Source: Streptomyces sp. CB02009
GTDB lineage: Bacteria; Actinomycetota; Actinomycetes; Streptomycetales; Streptomycetaceae
Reading direction: 5' to 3'
Assembly (NCBI RefSeq): GCF_001905825.1
Contig: NZ_LIVV01000001.1
Coordinates: 537,299-601,298, forward strand
Length of the DNA: 64,000 nucleotides
The notes under the pieces are model-generated. The model saw nothing but the letters and a program-made list of their open reading frames with translations, ran no database searches and was not told where the DNA came from. The stretch's first letter is position 1. Each line of letters begins with the position of its first letter. Shown piece by piece: positions 37,589-46,425 of this stretch. A program made the position numbers and the translations under genes.

Positions 37589-38186
37589 GCCGACGGCGGA
37601 GCACTCCTGGCAGATCGACACCGGCCCCGACCCGCTCGCCTGCGCCGACCTGCTGGCCGCCGCCTTCGCCCGGGAGCCCGCCGTCTCCTGGATCTGCGGC
37701 GACTCGGCCCGCGCACGCACCCATTGGTTCAGGGCCACGCTGCGCACCCATGCCCGACTCGACGGGGTTCGCCGTCACGCAGTCGTGGGCGCGGACGGCC
37801 GGCTCCTCGCGGCAGCCGTACTCACCCCGCCGCGCGCGACTCCCGGCATCGGCGCCCGGGCCCGCTGGGCGTCCCGCACCGTGCTGCGCTGCGGACCGAG
37901 GGCTCTCGGCCGGACCATGCGCTACCTGGACGCCACCTCGGGCGGCGTCACTCCGGAGGCCTGGACCCTGGAGTTCGTCGGCGTCCGCCCCGACCTGAGC
38001 GGACGCGGCGTCGGACGCCTCCTCCTGAACCACGTCCTGGCGGTCACACCCGCCCCTCGTGGCCTGTACCTGACCACGGCGGACCCGGCGAACGTCCCCC
38101 TCTACGAGCACTTCGGCTTCGCCACCCTGGGCAGAACCCCGCTGGGACCGCTGAGCGTCACGTCCATGAGCCGTGCGGGAGCGTGA
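37581..38186 (+). CDS. GNAT family N-acetyltransferase
   Basis: 201 residues from ATG 37581, overlapping the membrane protein gene by 8 bases. Transfers acetyl from acetyl-CoA to an unknown amine. The CoA-binding motif A is WTLEFVGVRPDLSGRGVGRLLL (here split: LEFVGVRPDL, SGRGVGRLLL) with the R/Q-x-x-G-x-G/A pattern at about residues 140-152; motif B is PLYEHFGFATLGRTPLG (about 175-191). It ends the three-gene tetR operon. The architecture (FAREPAVSWICG near the start) is that of acetyltransferases found with TetR regulators in actinobacteria. Confidence 0.85.
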   Translation: MPEPTAEHSWQIDTGPDPLACADLLAAAFAREPAVSWICGDSARARTHWFRATLRTHARLDGVRRHAVVGADGRLLAAAVLTPPRATPGIGARARWASRTVLRCGPRALGRTMRYLDATSGGVTPEAWTLEFVGVRPDLSGRGVGRLLLNHVLAVTPAPRGLYLTTADPANVPLYEHFGFATLGRTPLGPLSVTSMSRAGA

Positions 38187-38546
38187 TCCTCTTCCTGAAA
38201 CGCACCACGCCGCATGCGTCGCGATCCTTGAGGGTGCGGCCGGACGCGGCGGAACCTTTGTGCGGCTATGGGCGCAGGGACGCGGTCGCGCACCGGTGGG
38301 CAACGGCCGGAGGGGGCCGGATCCGGCCCGGTTCCAGGCCGCCCGGAGCGGGCGCCCGGCCTCTGGACAGACACCGGACGCCGCGCGGGCGATGACGGCC
38401 GACCGACCCGAGCCCTGCGGGGCGGCGCCTGCCGACGTTCTGCGAGCGGGCCGTTGAGGGCGTTCCGCCTTGTGCTCTCTTGGAGGGACTGCCGGGGGTG
38501 GCTCAGGCGTCCTCGGCACGGCGCGGCGCGGCGCGAGACTGTGGGG
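38187..38546. other. Intergenic region between GNAT and DUF389 genes
   Basis: Contains the 16-bp palindrome GGGCCGGATCCGGCCC (38314-38329), a plausible terminator for the tetR operon. A frame at 38173-38457 has no domain or ribosome site. Nothing else seen. Confidence 0.5.
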
Positions 38547-39425
38547 ATGCTCAGCAGCCTCCGCGACCGCGTGCTCCCTGACCACCAGCGAAGGACGCTG
38601 GAGGAACTGGAGGAGGACCTGGACCTGTCCGCCGGAGACATCCGCGCGAAACAGTCCGCGTTCTGGTCCATGCTGTTCCTGTCGGCCGTCATCGCGGCCG
38701 GAGGAGAGCTGACGGATTCGACGGCCACGGTGATCGGGGCGATGATCGTCGCACCCCTCTCGACGCCGATCATGGGGATCGCCCTCGGCGCCGTACAGCG
38801 TCGACGGTCGACGGCGGCTCTGTTCGTCGGCGCCGGCGGGCTGTTGGTCGTGGCACTCGGAGCATTGTTCTCGCTGGTGCTGCCCTCCTCCTACGACCTG
38901 CTGTCGAACAGCCAGATCTCCAGCCGCACATCGCCCGGTCTGATGGATCTGGTCGCCGCGCTCGCCACCGGTTTCGCGGGCGCTCTGGCACTGGCCCGCC
39001 GGGACGTCGCCGCGGTCCTGCCCGGAGTGGCGATCGCCATCTCGCTCGTACCACCGCTGGTGGTGACCGGCGTCTGCCTCGGGCAGGCCGCGTGGTGGCT
39101 GGCCCTGGGATCCTTCGTCCTGTTCGTGTCCAATCTGCTGGCCCTCGTCTTCGCCGGCATGGCGAAGCGGAGGCGGACCTCAGCCGAGCTCGTCGGGGCC
39201 GGGGTGCATGCGTGGTGGTCGCGATGGGCGTCACGATCCTGCTGTTCGGCCGCGTGGCCAACCCCCGGAAGTCCCCACCGCGCCGATGCCCCTCAGGCCG
39301 GTGCCAGCCGCCACAGCGGTGCCACGCGCCGAGTGGGTGAACCCGTGGCGAGAGAGGCGTACAGGGCATCGGCTTCGGTCGGCGTGAGGGCGAGGTCCTC
39401 GGTGATCCTGCGCGTCGTCACGTAG
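38547..39425 (+). CDS. DUF389 family membrane protein, probably frameshifted near its C-terminus
   Basis: 292 residues as read, from ATG 38547. The family (uncharacterised hydrophobic proteins) has unknown function. The conserved core is present: QSAFWSMLFLSAVIAAGGEL, STATVIGAMIVAPLSTPIMG (about 50-69), DVAAVLPGVAIAISLVPPLV and FVSNLLALVFAGM. Past about 39212 the in-frame translation becomes Arg/Ser/Cys-rich, while the +1 frame reads VVVAMGVTILLFGRVANPRK, an evident last membrane helix, and stops at 39340. A one-base loss in GCGTGGTGG would explain this. The frame as read overlaps the opposite DUF1152 gene by 133 bases; the repaired one by 48. Confidence 0.7.
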   Translation: MLSSLRDRVLPDHQRRTLEELEEDLDLSAGDIRAKQSAFWSMLFLSAVIAAGGELTDSTATVIGAMIVAPLSTPIMGIALGAVQRRRSTAALFVGAGGLLVVALGALFSLVLPSSYDLLSNSQISSRTSPGLMDLVAALATGFAGALALARRDVAAVLPGVAIAISLVPPLVVTGVCLGQAAWWLALGSFVLFVSNLLALVFAGMAKRRRTSAELVGAGVHAWWSRWASRSCCSAAWPTPGSPHRADAPQAGASRHSGATRRVGEPVAREAYRASASVGVRARSSVILRVVT

Positions 39426-40390
39426 GCGAGGCCCTCGGCGCGACGGGCGTGTTCGAAGGCGAGGTACCGGTCCAGGACGACATCGGGGTCCCTGGGAGGA
39501 CGTGGCGCGGCCGGCGGGGGGAGGAGGGCGGCACGCCGACGTTCCCTTGCTATCTCGGAGAAGCCGCAGACGGCCTGTGAGACCTTCTCGGCGGCGTCCA
39601 GGCTCGGGCACAGAGCGAGTGCCTGCGCGAGAGGGCTGAGGCGGAGCGCGTCCTCTACGGCGAGCCGGTACACCAGGGGCGAGGAGTCGTCCAGGACGAC
39701 GGCGGCGGGGGCGTCGCGGGTGCCGCAGGCGCCTCGGACGCCGCGGGCCGCCGCGACGAGCATCGCGCCGGCCTCCGAGGGATGCCAGTCGAGGACGGGC
39801 AGTGCGTCGTCGGTGTCCTCGGGCGCCAGGGCGAAGGCCGGGGCCCCGAGTCGTGGAGCCAGAACGGACCGCGGTACCTCGTTGTCCAGGCCCGGTCCGG
39901 CGACGTACACGCTGGTCGAAAGGTTCGTCGCGGCGCAGGCGGCCAGGACCAGCGCGTCGCCGAGCGGACTGCGCAGCGTCGGTTCGTCGCCGCGCGCGAC
40001 GATGTCGCCGCCCACGTCCACGAGATCGACCCGGTCGGCGCCGCACCACTGGGCCGCCGCCTGGATCTGCCGGGTGAGACCCACCGTGCCGTCGTACGGG
40101 TCGAGCAGTCCCAGTGCGGGCCGCAGGCCGCCGGCCAGCCGGGGGAGGAGCGATCCGGCGGGAGCCTTGGGCGCGGTGTGTGCGGTGACGAGTGCCAGAT
40201 GGGGCGCGAGGTGGTCGAGTGCCGTGAAGTCCGCGATGCCACGCGGCCCGGGCACGGGGTCGACGACCAGTCGTTCCCACGCGTAGGTGAGCACCAGGGC
40301 GGGAGCGCGCCGGCCGTGCAGGGCGGTGTGCACCATGGCTGCCGTGATGGCGTCCCCGCCACCTCCCGCAGCGATGAGAAGTCGCGTCAT
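39293..40390 (-). CDS. DUF1152 family protein
   Basis: 365 residues from ATG 40390. The N-terminal LLIAAGGGGDAITAAMVHTAL (about 3-23) is the glycine-rich start typical of the family, followed by RVDLVDVGGDIVARGDEPTL (about 120) and conserved SPLGDALVLAA. Such proteins look like nucleotide-binding Rossmann folds; no function is established. The C-terminal part (YLAFEHARRAEGLAYVTTRR) is a helical domain. Divergent from the radical SAM gene, with 246 bases between them. Confidence 0.75.
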   Translation of the reverse strand: MTRLLIAAGGGGDAITAAMVHTALHGRRAPALVLTYAWERLVVDPVPGPRGIADFTALDHLAPHLALVTAHTAPKAPAGSLLPRLAGGLRPALGLLDPYDGTVGLTRQIQAAAQWCGADRVDLVDVGGDIVARGDEPTLRSPLGDALVLAACAATNLSTSVYVAGPGLDNEVPRSVLAPRLGAPAFALAPEDTDDALPVLDWHPSEAGAMLVAAARGVRGACGTRDAPAAVVLDDSSPLVYRLAVEDALRLSPLAQALALCPSLDAAEKVSQAVCGFSEIARERRRAALLPPPAAPRPPRDPDVVLDRYLAFEHARRAEGLAYVTTRRITEDLALTPTEADALYASLATGSPTRRVAPLWRLAPA

Positions 40391-40569
40391 GGCACCCACA
40401 CAACCCCATGGCGCCCGCTCCGTCAGCCGTATCGAGCGGTCCGGATCGCTCACGGCCCGCGCCAGGGGCGGCAATTCGGGACGAAGTACTTTCCTCGCGA
40501 AAAGTGCAGACGAACATCTAGAGCATGAAACGCATCTTTTGCTGATCGCACTACAGATATCAGTTCCTA

Positions 40570-40594
40570 GACAGCTCTAAGGTACCGAGCTGTC
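40570..40594 (+). promoter_or_regulatory. Stem-loop in the leader of the radical SAM gene
   Basis: Arms GACAGCTC (40570-40577) and GAGCTGTC (40587-40594), loop TAAGGTACC, in an AT-rich 110-base leader 43 bases before ATG 40637. Could be an operator or RNA hairpin; upstream TTGCTG and GATATC-type hexamers may form the promoter. Confidence 0.4.
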
Positions 40595-40636
40595 ACCATC
40601 CGTGACGATCCATCAGAAAAGTGAGGCACACCGCCC

Positions 40637-42031
40637 ATGGGCAACTTCGTCATGCTCCCGTCCCCCTCTCTTCCCACCACGGCACCCACCGAGAGGGAGA
40701 CCCCCTACCAGCAGTACGTCTACGCCTACCCGCACCAGAAGGCCTACCGCCTCCTGGAGGACGGCCCGCTCCTGAGCGACCTGTGGTCCGGGGAACGGCT
40801 CGACAGCCTTTCCCTCTACGCCCATGTGCCCTTCTGTGAGATGCGATGCGGGTTCTGCAACCTCTTCACCCGCACCGGCGCCCCCGAAGAGGTCACCGCC
40901 GCCTTCCTCGACACCCTCGAACGCCAGGCCCGTGTCACCAGGGAAGCCCTCGACGCGCAGGGCCACCCCTTACGCTTCACTCTCGCCGCCTTCGGCGGCG
41001 GCACCCCGACCTACCTCACGGCCGGCGAACTCACCCGGCTCTGCGACATCTCCGAGAACATCATGGGCGCCGACCTGCAGGCGGCGTCCTGGTCCGTCGA
41101 GACATCGCCCGCGACCGCCACCACAGACCGGCTCGCGGTCCTCGCCGAACGCGGCGCCACCCGACTGAGCATCGGCGTACAGAGCTTCCTCGACGACGAA
41201 GTCCGCGCCGCCGTCCGCCCGCAGAAGCGCCAGGAGGTCGAATCCGCCCTCGGCCGCCTGCGCGACGCCGGCTTCCCCATCCTGAACATCGACCTCATCT
41301 ACGGCATCGACGGCCAGACCGAACGCACCTTCCAGGTCTCCCTCGACGCCGCCCTCGCCTGGGAACCCGAGGAGATCTACCTCTACCCCCTCTACGTCCG
41401 CCCGCTGACCGGCCTCAGCTCCCGCCACGCCACCAGTCCCGCCGACTGGGACGACCAGCGACTGCACCTCTACCGCTTCGGCCGCGACCACCTCCTGTCG
41501 GCGGGATACGAGCAGACGTCCATGCGCGTCTTCAGGCGCCTCGGCAGCGCCGCCATCGAGGACGACGAGAGCAGCAGCATCAGCGAGTACAACCAGCAGG
41601 CCGGCATGGTCGGCCTCGGCGTCGGCGCCCGTTCCTTCACCACCGACCTGCACTACACCACCGACTACGCCGTCGCCGTCCCCGAGGTGCGCCGCATCAT
41701 CGACGACTACATCGCGACCCCGAGCGAGCGCTTCCGCCGCGCCCAGTGGGCCTTCGCCATGAACGACGACGAGCGACGCCGGATGTACGTCCTCCAGCAC
41801 CTGCTCGAATCGTCCGGACTCGACGGCACCCGCTACGAACGCCACTTCGGCACCCGGTTCGAGAGCGACTTCGCCACCCAGCTCGACACCCTCCTCGCCC
41901 GCAACTGGGTCCGTGCCGTCGGCGCGGTCCTGCTGCTCACGCCGGAGGGCATGGCCCGCGCCGACGCCATCGGCCCGCGGTTCTTCTCCGACCACGTGCG
42001 CGCGAACATGAGCAGCTACCAGGACCGGTAG
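40637..42031 (+). CDS. STM4012-type radical SAM protein (HemN-like)
   Basis: 464 residues. Radical SAM enzyme with the 4Fe-4S motif CxxxCxxC as CEMRCGFCN (about residues 71-79), the SAM-binding GGGTPTYLT (about 119), and SIGVQSFLDDEVRA (about 180). The opening TPYQQYVYAYPHQKAYR matches the STM4012 family, a HemN relative usually found in a multi-gene cluster with STM4011, STM4013 and others of unknown product. None of those partners is here. Codon 112 is TTA (40970-40972), so expression may depend on bldA. Coproporphyrinogen oxidase activity is doubtful. Confidence 0.8.
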   Translation: MGNFVMLPSPSLPTTAPTERETPYQQYVYAYPHQKAYRLLEDGPLLSDLWSGERLDSLSLYAHVPFCEMRCGFCNLFTRTGAPEEVTAAFLDTLERQARVTREALDAQGHPLRFTLAAFGGGTPTYLTAGELTRLCDISENIMGADLQAASWSVETSPATATTDRLAVLAERGATRLSIGVQSFLDDEVRAAVRPQKRQEVESALGRLRDAGFPILNIDLIYGIDGQTERTFQVSLDAALAWEPEEIYLYPLYVRPLTGLSSRHATSPADWDDQRLHLYRFGRDHLLSAGYEQTSMRVFRRLGSAAIEDDESSSISEYNQQAGMVGLGVGARSFTTDLHYTTDYAVAVPEVRRIIDDYIATPSERFRRAQWAFAMNDDERRRMYVLQHLLESSGLDGTRYERHFGTRFESDFATQLDTLLARNWVRAVGAVLLLTPEGMARADAIGPRFFSDHVRANMSSYQDR

Positions 42032-42065
42032 ACGGCCACCAGGACCGGCGAGCCGCCCGACCCCC

Positions 42066-42965
42066 TCACCTGCCCACCGGCTCGGGCCGAGGTTCCGGGA
42101 CCACCGTCCGCCGACGCCCCGGCACCGAGACGGCCACCAGCCCGCCCAGCAGCAGCACGCCGCCGGCGACGGCGACCGGCCCCGGCCGCTCACCGAGCAG
42201 CACCACACCCAGCGCGGTGGCCACCAGCGGTTCGGCCAGGCTCAGCGTCCCCACCGTGGCGGCGCTGAGCCGCCCCACCCCGCGCGTGAACAGCAGATAC
42301 CCCAGAGCCGTCGTACCCAGCGCCAGCCACCCCACCAGCGCCGCCCCGCGCGCCGTGAACAGCCCCTCCGGAGCGACAAGGAGGAACGGCGAGACCATCA
42401 GACCGGCGCACAGCACGCTCACCGGCGCCGCCGTGTCCAGATCGCCGCCCCGCGCACCCACCTCCTTGGTCGCTGCGATGTAGACGCCGAAGCTGGCACC
42501 CGCCATCACCCCGAACACCACGCCGAGGGCGTCCGCCCGCCCCTCACCGCTGGGCAACAGCAACAAGCCGACCCCCACGACCGCGCACAGGGTCCCCGCA
42601 CTCCACCGCCCCGACTGCCGCTCACCGGACAGCACGAGCCCGCACACTCCGGTGACCACCGGCACCACACCGAACGCCGACGCCGTCGCCAGCGCCGCCC
42701 CGGACCGCTCGACCGCCTGCAGGAAGCACACCTGGAACGCGGCGGTCACCAGCACGCTGACCATCACCCACCGCCGCACCCCGCGTACCAGCAAGGTACG
42801 CAGCCCGGCCGGCCGCACCATCACCACCGCCAGCAACAGTCCACCCACCAGCATTCTGGCCGCCCCCAGCGACACAGGATGCGCCCCGCTCCCGGCCCAG
42901 ACCTGCGCCGGCCCCACCGTTCCCCATAACACCGCAGCCACCAGTACCAACACCACGCCGCTCAC
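42066..42965 (-). CDS. EamA family (DMT superfamily) transporter
   Basis: 299 residues from GTG 42965, chosen for GGGAGGGG eight bases upstream and because the first helix GVVLVLVAAVLWGTVGPAQV follows at once. Ten membrane helices in two EamA repeats. Exports amino acids, metabolites or drugs; substrate unknown. Typical end-of-repeat sequences: LSLAEPLVATALGVVLLGER (about 250-269). Its stop faces that of the radical SAM gene 34 bases away; the helper hairpin between them is weak. Confidence 0.88.
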   Translation of the reverse strand: MSGVVLVLVAAVLWGTVGPAQVWAGSGAHPVSLGAARMLVGGLLLAVVMVRPAGLRTLLVRGVRRWVMVSVLVTAAFQVCFLQAVERSGAALATASAFGVVPVVTGVCGLVLSGERQSGRWSAGTLCAVVGVGLLLLPSGEGRADALGVVFGVMAGASFGVYIAATKEVGARGGDLDTAAPVSVLCAGLMVSPFLLVAPEGLFTARGAALVGWLALGTTALGYLLFTRGVGRLSAATVGTLSLAEPLVATALGVVLLGERPGPVAVAGGVLLLGGLVAVSVPGRRRTVVPEPRPEPVGR

Positions 42966-43166
42966 ACCGATCCCCTCCCTGGCGAATACCGGGCGAACGT
43001 ACCGGCGCGCAGAGCCTCCAGGACCCTGGCGAAACCCATGAGATCCGGCTCGCGTCACCGGCGGATACGACGCTCTCGCACCGTACGGCGCGGTTTCAGG
43101 ACCAGGAACGGCCTCGGCAGCCCGCGGGCCTCGCGGAGCGGAGGCTGCGGACCTGTGAAGGATGGC

Positions 43167-43194
43167 GGCGGACCGCGAACGCACGGGGTCCGCC
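43167..43194. terminator. Hairpin terminator
   Basis: Arms GGCGGACC (43167-43174) and GGTCCGCC (43187-43194), loop of 12 bases, in the region upstream of the EamA gene and downstream of the fused protease gene; it can terminate the protease transcript. The rest of 42966-43273 shows no gene. Confidence 0.55.
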
Positions 43195-43273
43195 CTCCGC
43201 CTCGGGCTCCCTTCGGAAGGGGACCGTGGGCAGAGGGGCGGAAAGGGAGGGGGTGAGGTGAGGCGGGCTCAGG

Positions 43274-45445
43274 TCAGGGCCTGGGCAGGGTGCACTCCTG
43301 GCGCGTGAGATCCAGGGTGTTGTCGTCTCCGATGCACGCGGCGATCGCCGCGGTCCGGGTGGCGTACCCGCGTCCCTGGTGGACGGTGGTGACCGTCCCG
43401 TCGACCTCGCAGGGGTTGTTCGGTTCGCACTCCTTGCCGTCGCGGTTGCTGGTGCTGTTCACGGCGATGAGCTCCCGGGTCCCGGCGTCGATGACGGGCG
43501 AGCCGGAGCTTCCGGGCCGGGTGTCGCATTCCTTCGCGTAGCGGATGGCATGGGTCGATGTGTAGTCGCCCTCCTTGAGGGTCGGGACCACGGCCTCGGC
43601 CTGGCACGACCAGACGCTTTCCAGGAAGCTGGACGCCACCTTGATCTTCTGCCCGGGCACGGGCGAGGACGAGGCCAGCGGGAATGCCTCAACCTGGTAC
43701 TTCTGCTGGATCTCCGCGTATGTGGAGTCCAGTTGGGCCAGCGTGATGTCGGTTCCGGTCATCGTGGCGTAGAGGACCCGCCCGGTCACCGGGCCGAGTT
43801 CGCGGCCTGCCGGGCTCATGACGGTGCCTTCGATAGGGGCGTTCCTGTCGGTGATCACTTCACCCGGCTTCGGCCGTCCCGCAGGGTGGCAGTGCCCGTT
43901 GGTGAGTAGGAGCGCCTTGTCCTCGTCGCGGGCTGTGCGGGGGCGGACCAGCGAAGCGGAGCAGTAAGGGAGTTTCACGGTTCCCGCCATGTTGCCGGCC
44001 GGTCCCGGGGGGCCCGTCCGGTCGGCGGGGAAACCGGCGCAGCTGCCCTTCGCGGGTGTGCCGTCCCGGAAGAAGTCGAGCACCTTGGAGCCGCACGCGA
44101 AGTCCTTGGACTTCATGGTGGAGTGCTCCGCGTCCATGACGGTCAGCAGCGATCCGCCGATCTTCTCGTGCATCATCTTGGCCCATACGTAAGGCGTGAC
44201 GGTTTCGAACTTGTGGCCGGACAGCTGCAGCCGGCTCTTTCCGGGCTTCAATGCCCACGGCTTGCCCGCGGGCCAGCCGGCGCAGTTCGCGACCGGCTCG
44301 TTGTTGAAGTCGGTGGAAAATGGGTACTTCGCCTGCCGTTCCTTCCTTATCCGGACGAGATCGGCATACGTCCGGCCGTCGGGGCTGGCGTTGCACATGA
44401 AGGCGTCGTGGGTGAAGCCGTAATTACGCCCCATCTCCCCGAAGCCGAAAGCCTTCCGGTCTGCATTCGGCTGCGCGGAGGTCACCTCTGCTCCGCTGTC
44501 CCGGACCTCCATCAACTTTGCGGCTGATCGCTCCCACCGATCAGGGATGGCTTCCAAGTTGGTATCCAGGAGGGCGGCGAATCCTTCCCTTCCGACCTTC
44601 TTCTGCAGCTCCTTCAATGCGGATTCGACCTTCTTGGGCGAGGTGCCGAACCCGTAGGTGGAGTCTTTGCCGGCCAGCCATTTGAAGAACCGCTGGTATC
44701 CGGCATCGTATGCGGCCGCTTCTGCTTCGACCGCTGCACTCTGACCGGCCGGGGACATGATGGAGTCCAGCCACATGCGGTCGACGCGCTTGTCGAACAT
44801 GGAGCGATAGACTGCGCCAAGCGCCGTCCCGCCGGAATTTCCGTAGAAGTTTATCTTGTCGAATCCCAGGACCTGCCGGATGCGATCCATGTCCCGGGCG
44901 GCATTCTCCATGCTGATGGAGAGTGCCAGTGCCGGGTCCTTGGCGATGCATGCGCGCTTCGCATGCGCACGCATCTCGAACATTTCTTCTTCTGTTTCAC
45001 TGCCCTGGAACTCTGGCTCGTCGCAGGAGATCTGGGCGCTGTAGCCGGTCCCGCGGGTGTCGATGCCGATGAAGTCCAATGTCTCGTTCATGGGCGCCAG
45101 ACGGCTGCTGAGGAGTTCACGGGCGGACGGGGTGCCGGCCAGACCGGGCCCTCCCGGGTTGCCGAAGAGAGCGCCGGTGCGCTTTCCGGTGGCCTTGACC
45201 CTGCTCACCGCGATATCTATCTTCCTGCCCTCGGGCTTGGAGTAGTCCACCGGGACAGGGATGAGTGTGCATTCGCTGCGGTTGTCGTTGCGATTCCAGT
45301 CCGACACCGCATCCCGGCAGAGCTCCCACTGCACGCCTTCCGGGGCCGGGGTGGACGCTGCGTCGGCGGGAACGGCTGACAGGGTGATCAGCGAGGCGGC
45401 GACGCTGATTCCGGCTGCGATCGAGGGGACGGTCGAATACCGCAA
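43274..45445 (-). CDS. Secreted two-domain protease: S33-type alpha/beta hydrolase fused to a trypsin-like S1 domain
   Basis: 723 residues from TTG 45445 (GAGGTG nine bases upstream); GTG 45457 is an alternative. Signal peptide with cleavage near PADAAS. Residues about 40-480: tripeptidyl-aminopeptidase-type hydrolase, with oxyanion region GNPGGPG, GIDTRGTGYS, nucleophile elbow GNSGG (about 201) and late LLTVMDAEHSTMK holding the catalytic His. Residues about 495-723: trypsin-like domain, with His in LLTNGHCH (about 518), Asp in GTDITLAQLD (about 575) and Ser in RPGSSGSPV (about 644). All six catalytic residues seem present. GC is lower than in neighbours. It should degrade extracellular protein or peptides. 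Confidence 0.85.
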   Translation of the reverse strand: MRYSTVPSIAAGISVAASLITLSAVPADAASTPAPEGVQWELCRDAVSDWNRNDNRSECTLIPVPVDYSKPEGRKIDIAVSRVKATGKRTGALFGNPGGPGLAGTPSARELLSSRLAPMNETLDFIGIDTRGTGYSAQISCDEPEFQGSETEEEMFEMRAHAKRACIAKDPALALSISMENAARDMDRIRQVLGFDKINFYGNSGGTALGAVYRSMFDKRVDRMWLDSIMSPAGQSAAVEAEAAAYDAGYQRFFKWLAGKDSTYGFGTSPKKVESALKELQKKVGREGFAALLDTNLEAIPDRWERSAAKLMEVRDSGAEVTSAQPNADRKAFGFGEMGRNYGFTHDAFMCNASPDGRTYADLVRIRKERQAKYPFSTDFNNEPVANCAGWPAGKPWALKPGKSRLQLSGHKFETVTPYVWAKMMHEKIGGSLLTVMDAEHSTMKSKDFACGSKVLDFFRDGTPAKGSCAGFPADRTGPPGPAGNMAGTVKLPYCSASLVRPRTARDEDKALLLTNGHCHPAGRPKPGEVITDRNAPIEGTVMSPAGRELGPVTGRVLYATMTGTDITLAQLDSTYAEIQQKYQVEAFPLASSSPVPGQKIKVASSFLESVWSCQAEAVVPTLKEGDYTSTHAIRYAKECDTRPGSSGSPVIDAGTRELIAVNSTSNRDGKECEPNNPCEVDGTVTTVHQGRGYATRTAAIAACIGDDNTLDLTRQECTLPRP

Positions 45446-45553
45446 GATGATCTGCACCTCTTCGGTGGGAGACGGCAACGTGGTGGTACGGATGCGGTCC
45501 GGAGGGCGCCGCGTGGTGACGGCACCCGGGACGGGGCCGAACCGGACAGTCGG

Positions 45554-45574
45554 CAGGAGGTGTGTCCTCCTGCG
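45554..45574. promoter_or_regulatory. Perfect stem-loop
   Basis: Arms GCAGGAGG (45554-45561) and CCTCCTGC (45567-45574), loop TGTGT. It is about 110 bases upstream of the protease start. It contains AGGAGG, a consensus ribosome site, on the plus strand. Confidence 0.5.
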
Positions 45575-45616
45575 CCGCTGCTGGACAAAGACTCGGCTGC
45601 GAAAGCTGCTGTCGTA

Positions 45617-45763
45617 CGTCGGAAACGTTTCAGCCGGCACTCGGTTGCGTTGCCTCGGTCGAGGCAGGGAGCGACGATCAAGTCGGTCGCCGGTGATCTC
45701 GGGGTGGACGCCGAGACGCTGAGGGATTGGATCCGGGCCGCCGATGAGCGCCGCCCCGGCGCC
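45617..45763 (+). mobile_element. IS3-type transposase OrfA remnant
   Basis: The frame reads RRKRFSRHSVALPRSRQGAT then KSVAGDLGVDAETLRDWIRA and ADERRPGA. The AxDLGVxxETLRxWIR pattern is the helix-turn-helix of IS3-family OrfA proteins. Both ends are missing and no OrfB follows, so it is a fossil. Confidence 0.65.
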
Positions 45764-45882
45764 CACTCCACGCCGCAGGCCGCCTCGCAGGCCGGGCCAG
45801 AGTTCGTCGCGGACGCGGCAGAGACGGTGCCGATGGACGCGATGGACCACGTTCCGTCGGAGTCCGTCCATGGTGGCGAGGC

Positions 45883-46239
45883 TCATCCTTCGCCGGCGGA
45901 CTCCTCTGCCGGCTCCTCGCTCGTGGTTGCGTCGAGGGCCGCCAGTCCCTCCGTCCAACGGGCGCGGCGCTCCGAATCGGGCTGATCCCACCACGGCGTG
46001 CCGCGCTCGCCGAGGGCTACCTTCGCCGTGTGCACCCGGGTCCGGGCGGCGCGTTCGGCCTCCGCGTCCTGGGCGCGCCGGGCGGTGGCCACCGCACGAC
46101 GCGCCGACATGAGGTGAGAGCGCAGGCGTGCGGCGACGTCCTCCGGAACCTCGGGATCCGTGGCCCGCCAGCGTCTGCCGTCGACGATCACGTACCGCCC
46201 GTCAGCGGTCCTGGCGGGCCCTCGCGCATCAGCCGTCAT
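45883..46239 (-). CDS. Conserved hypothetical protein, 118 residues
   Basis: A short conserved protein known from actinobacteria and proteobacteria without assigned function. The typical beginning DGRYVIVDGRRWRATDPEVP (about 14-33), a charged helix AARLRSHLMSARRAVATARR, and AKVALGERGTPWWDQPDSER (about 72-91) are all present. Cytosolic, no Cys, no membrane segment. It stands alone between IS debris and the serine hydrolase gene. Confidence 0.75.
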   Translation of the reverse strand: MTADARGPARTADGRYVIVDGRRWRATDPEVPEDVAARLRSHLMSARRAVATARRAQDAEAERAARTRVHTAKVALGERGTPWWDQPDSERRARWTEGLAALDATTSEEPAEESAGEG

Positions 46240-46425
46240 CTGTCACAGCCTGGCAGCTCGGCGGCGCCGCGCGACCCGACGACGCGCTCGTGCGGTCGGG
46301 GGGGAGGGGTTTCCTGGGCCGAATGCGTCACCGGGCAGGCGGCTCCCGGTGATGCGCCCGAAGCTGGGGCGAACCCTCTGAACCGGGCGAGTCCGTCCGC
46401 CCGGCAGGACCGAGAAGGAGCCCCG

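Larger units (their letters stand above)
45446..45882. other. Intergenic region upstream of the fused protease, with IS debris
   Basis: Holds the hairpin at 45554 and the IS3 remnant at 45617. Apart from these, only low-quality frames are visible. Confidence 0.5.

Noticed and set aside
38173..38457. 94-codon frame after the GNAT gene
   Set aside because: Overlaps the GNAT end, Arg/Gly/Ala-rich, no motif; palindrome inside suggests a terminator region.
43290..43909. Plus-strand frames opposite the protease domain
   Set aside because: Antisense of the trypsin-like domain, which has complete catalytic motifs.
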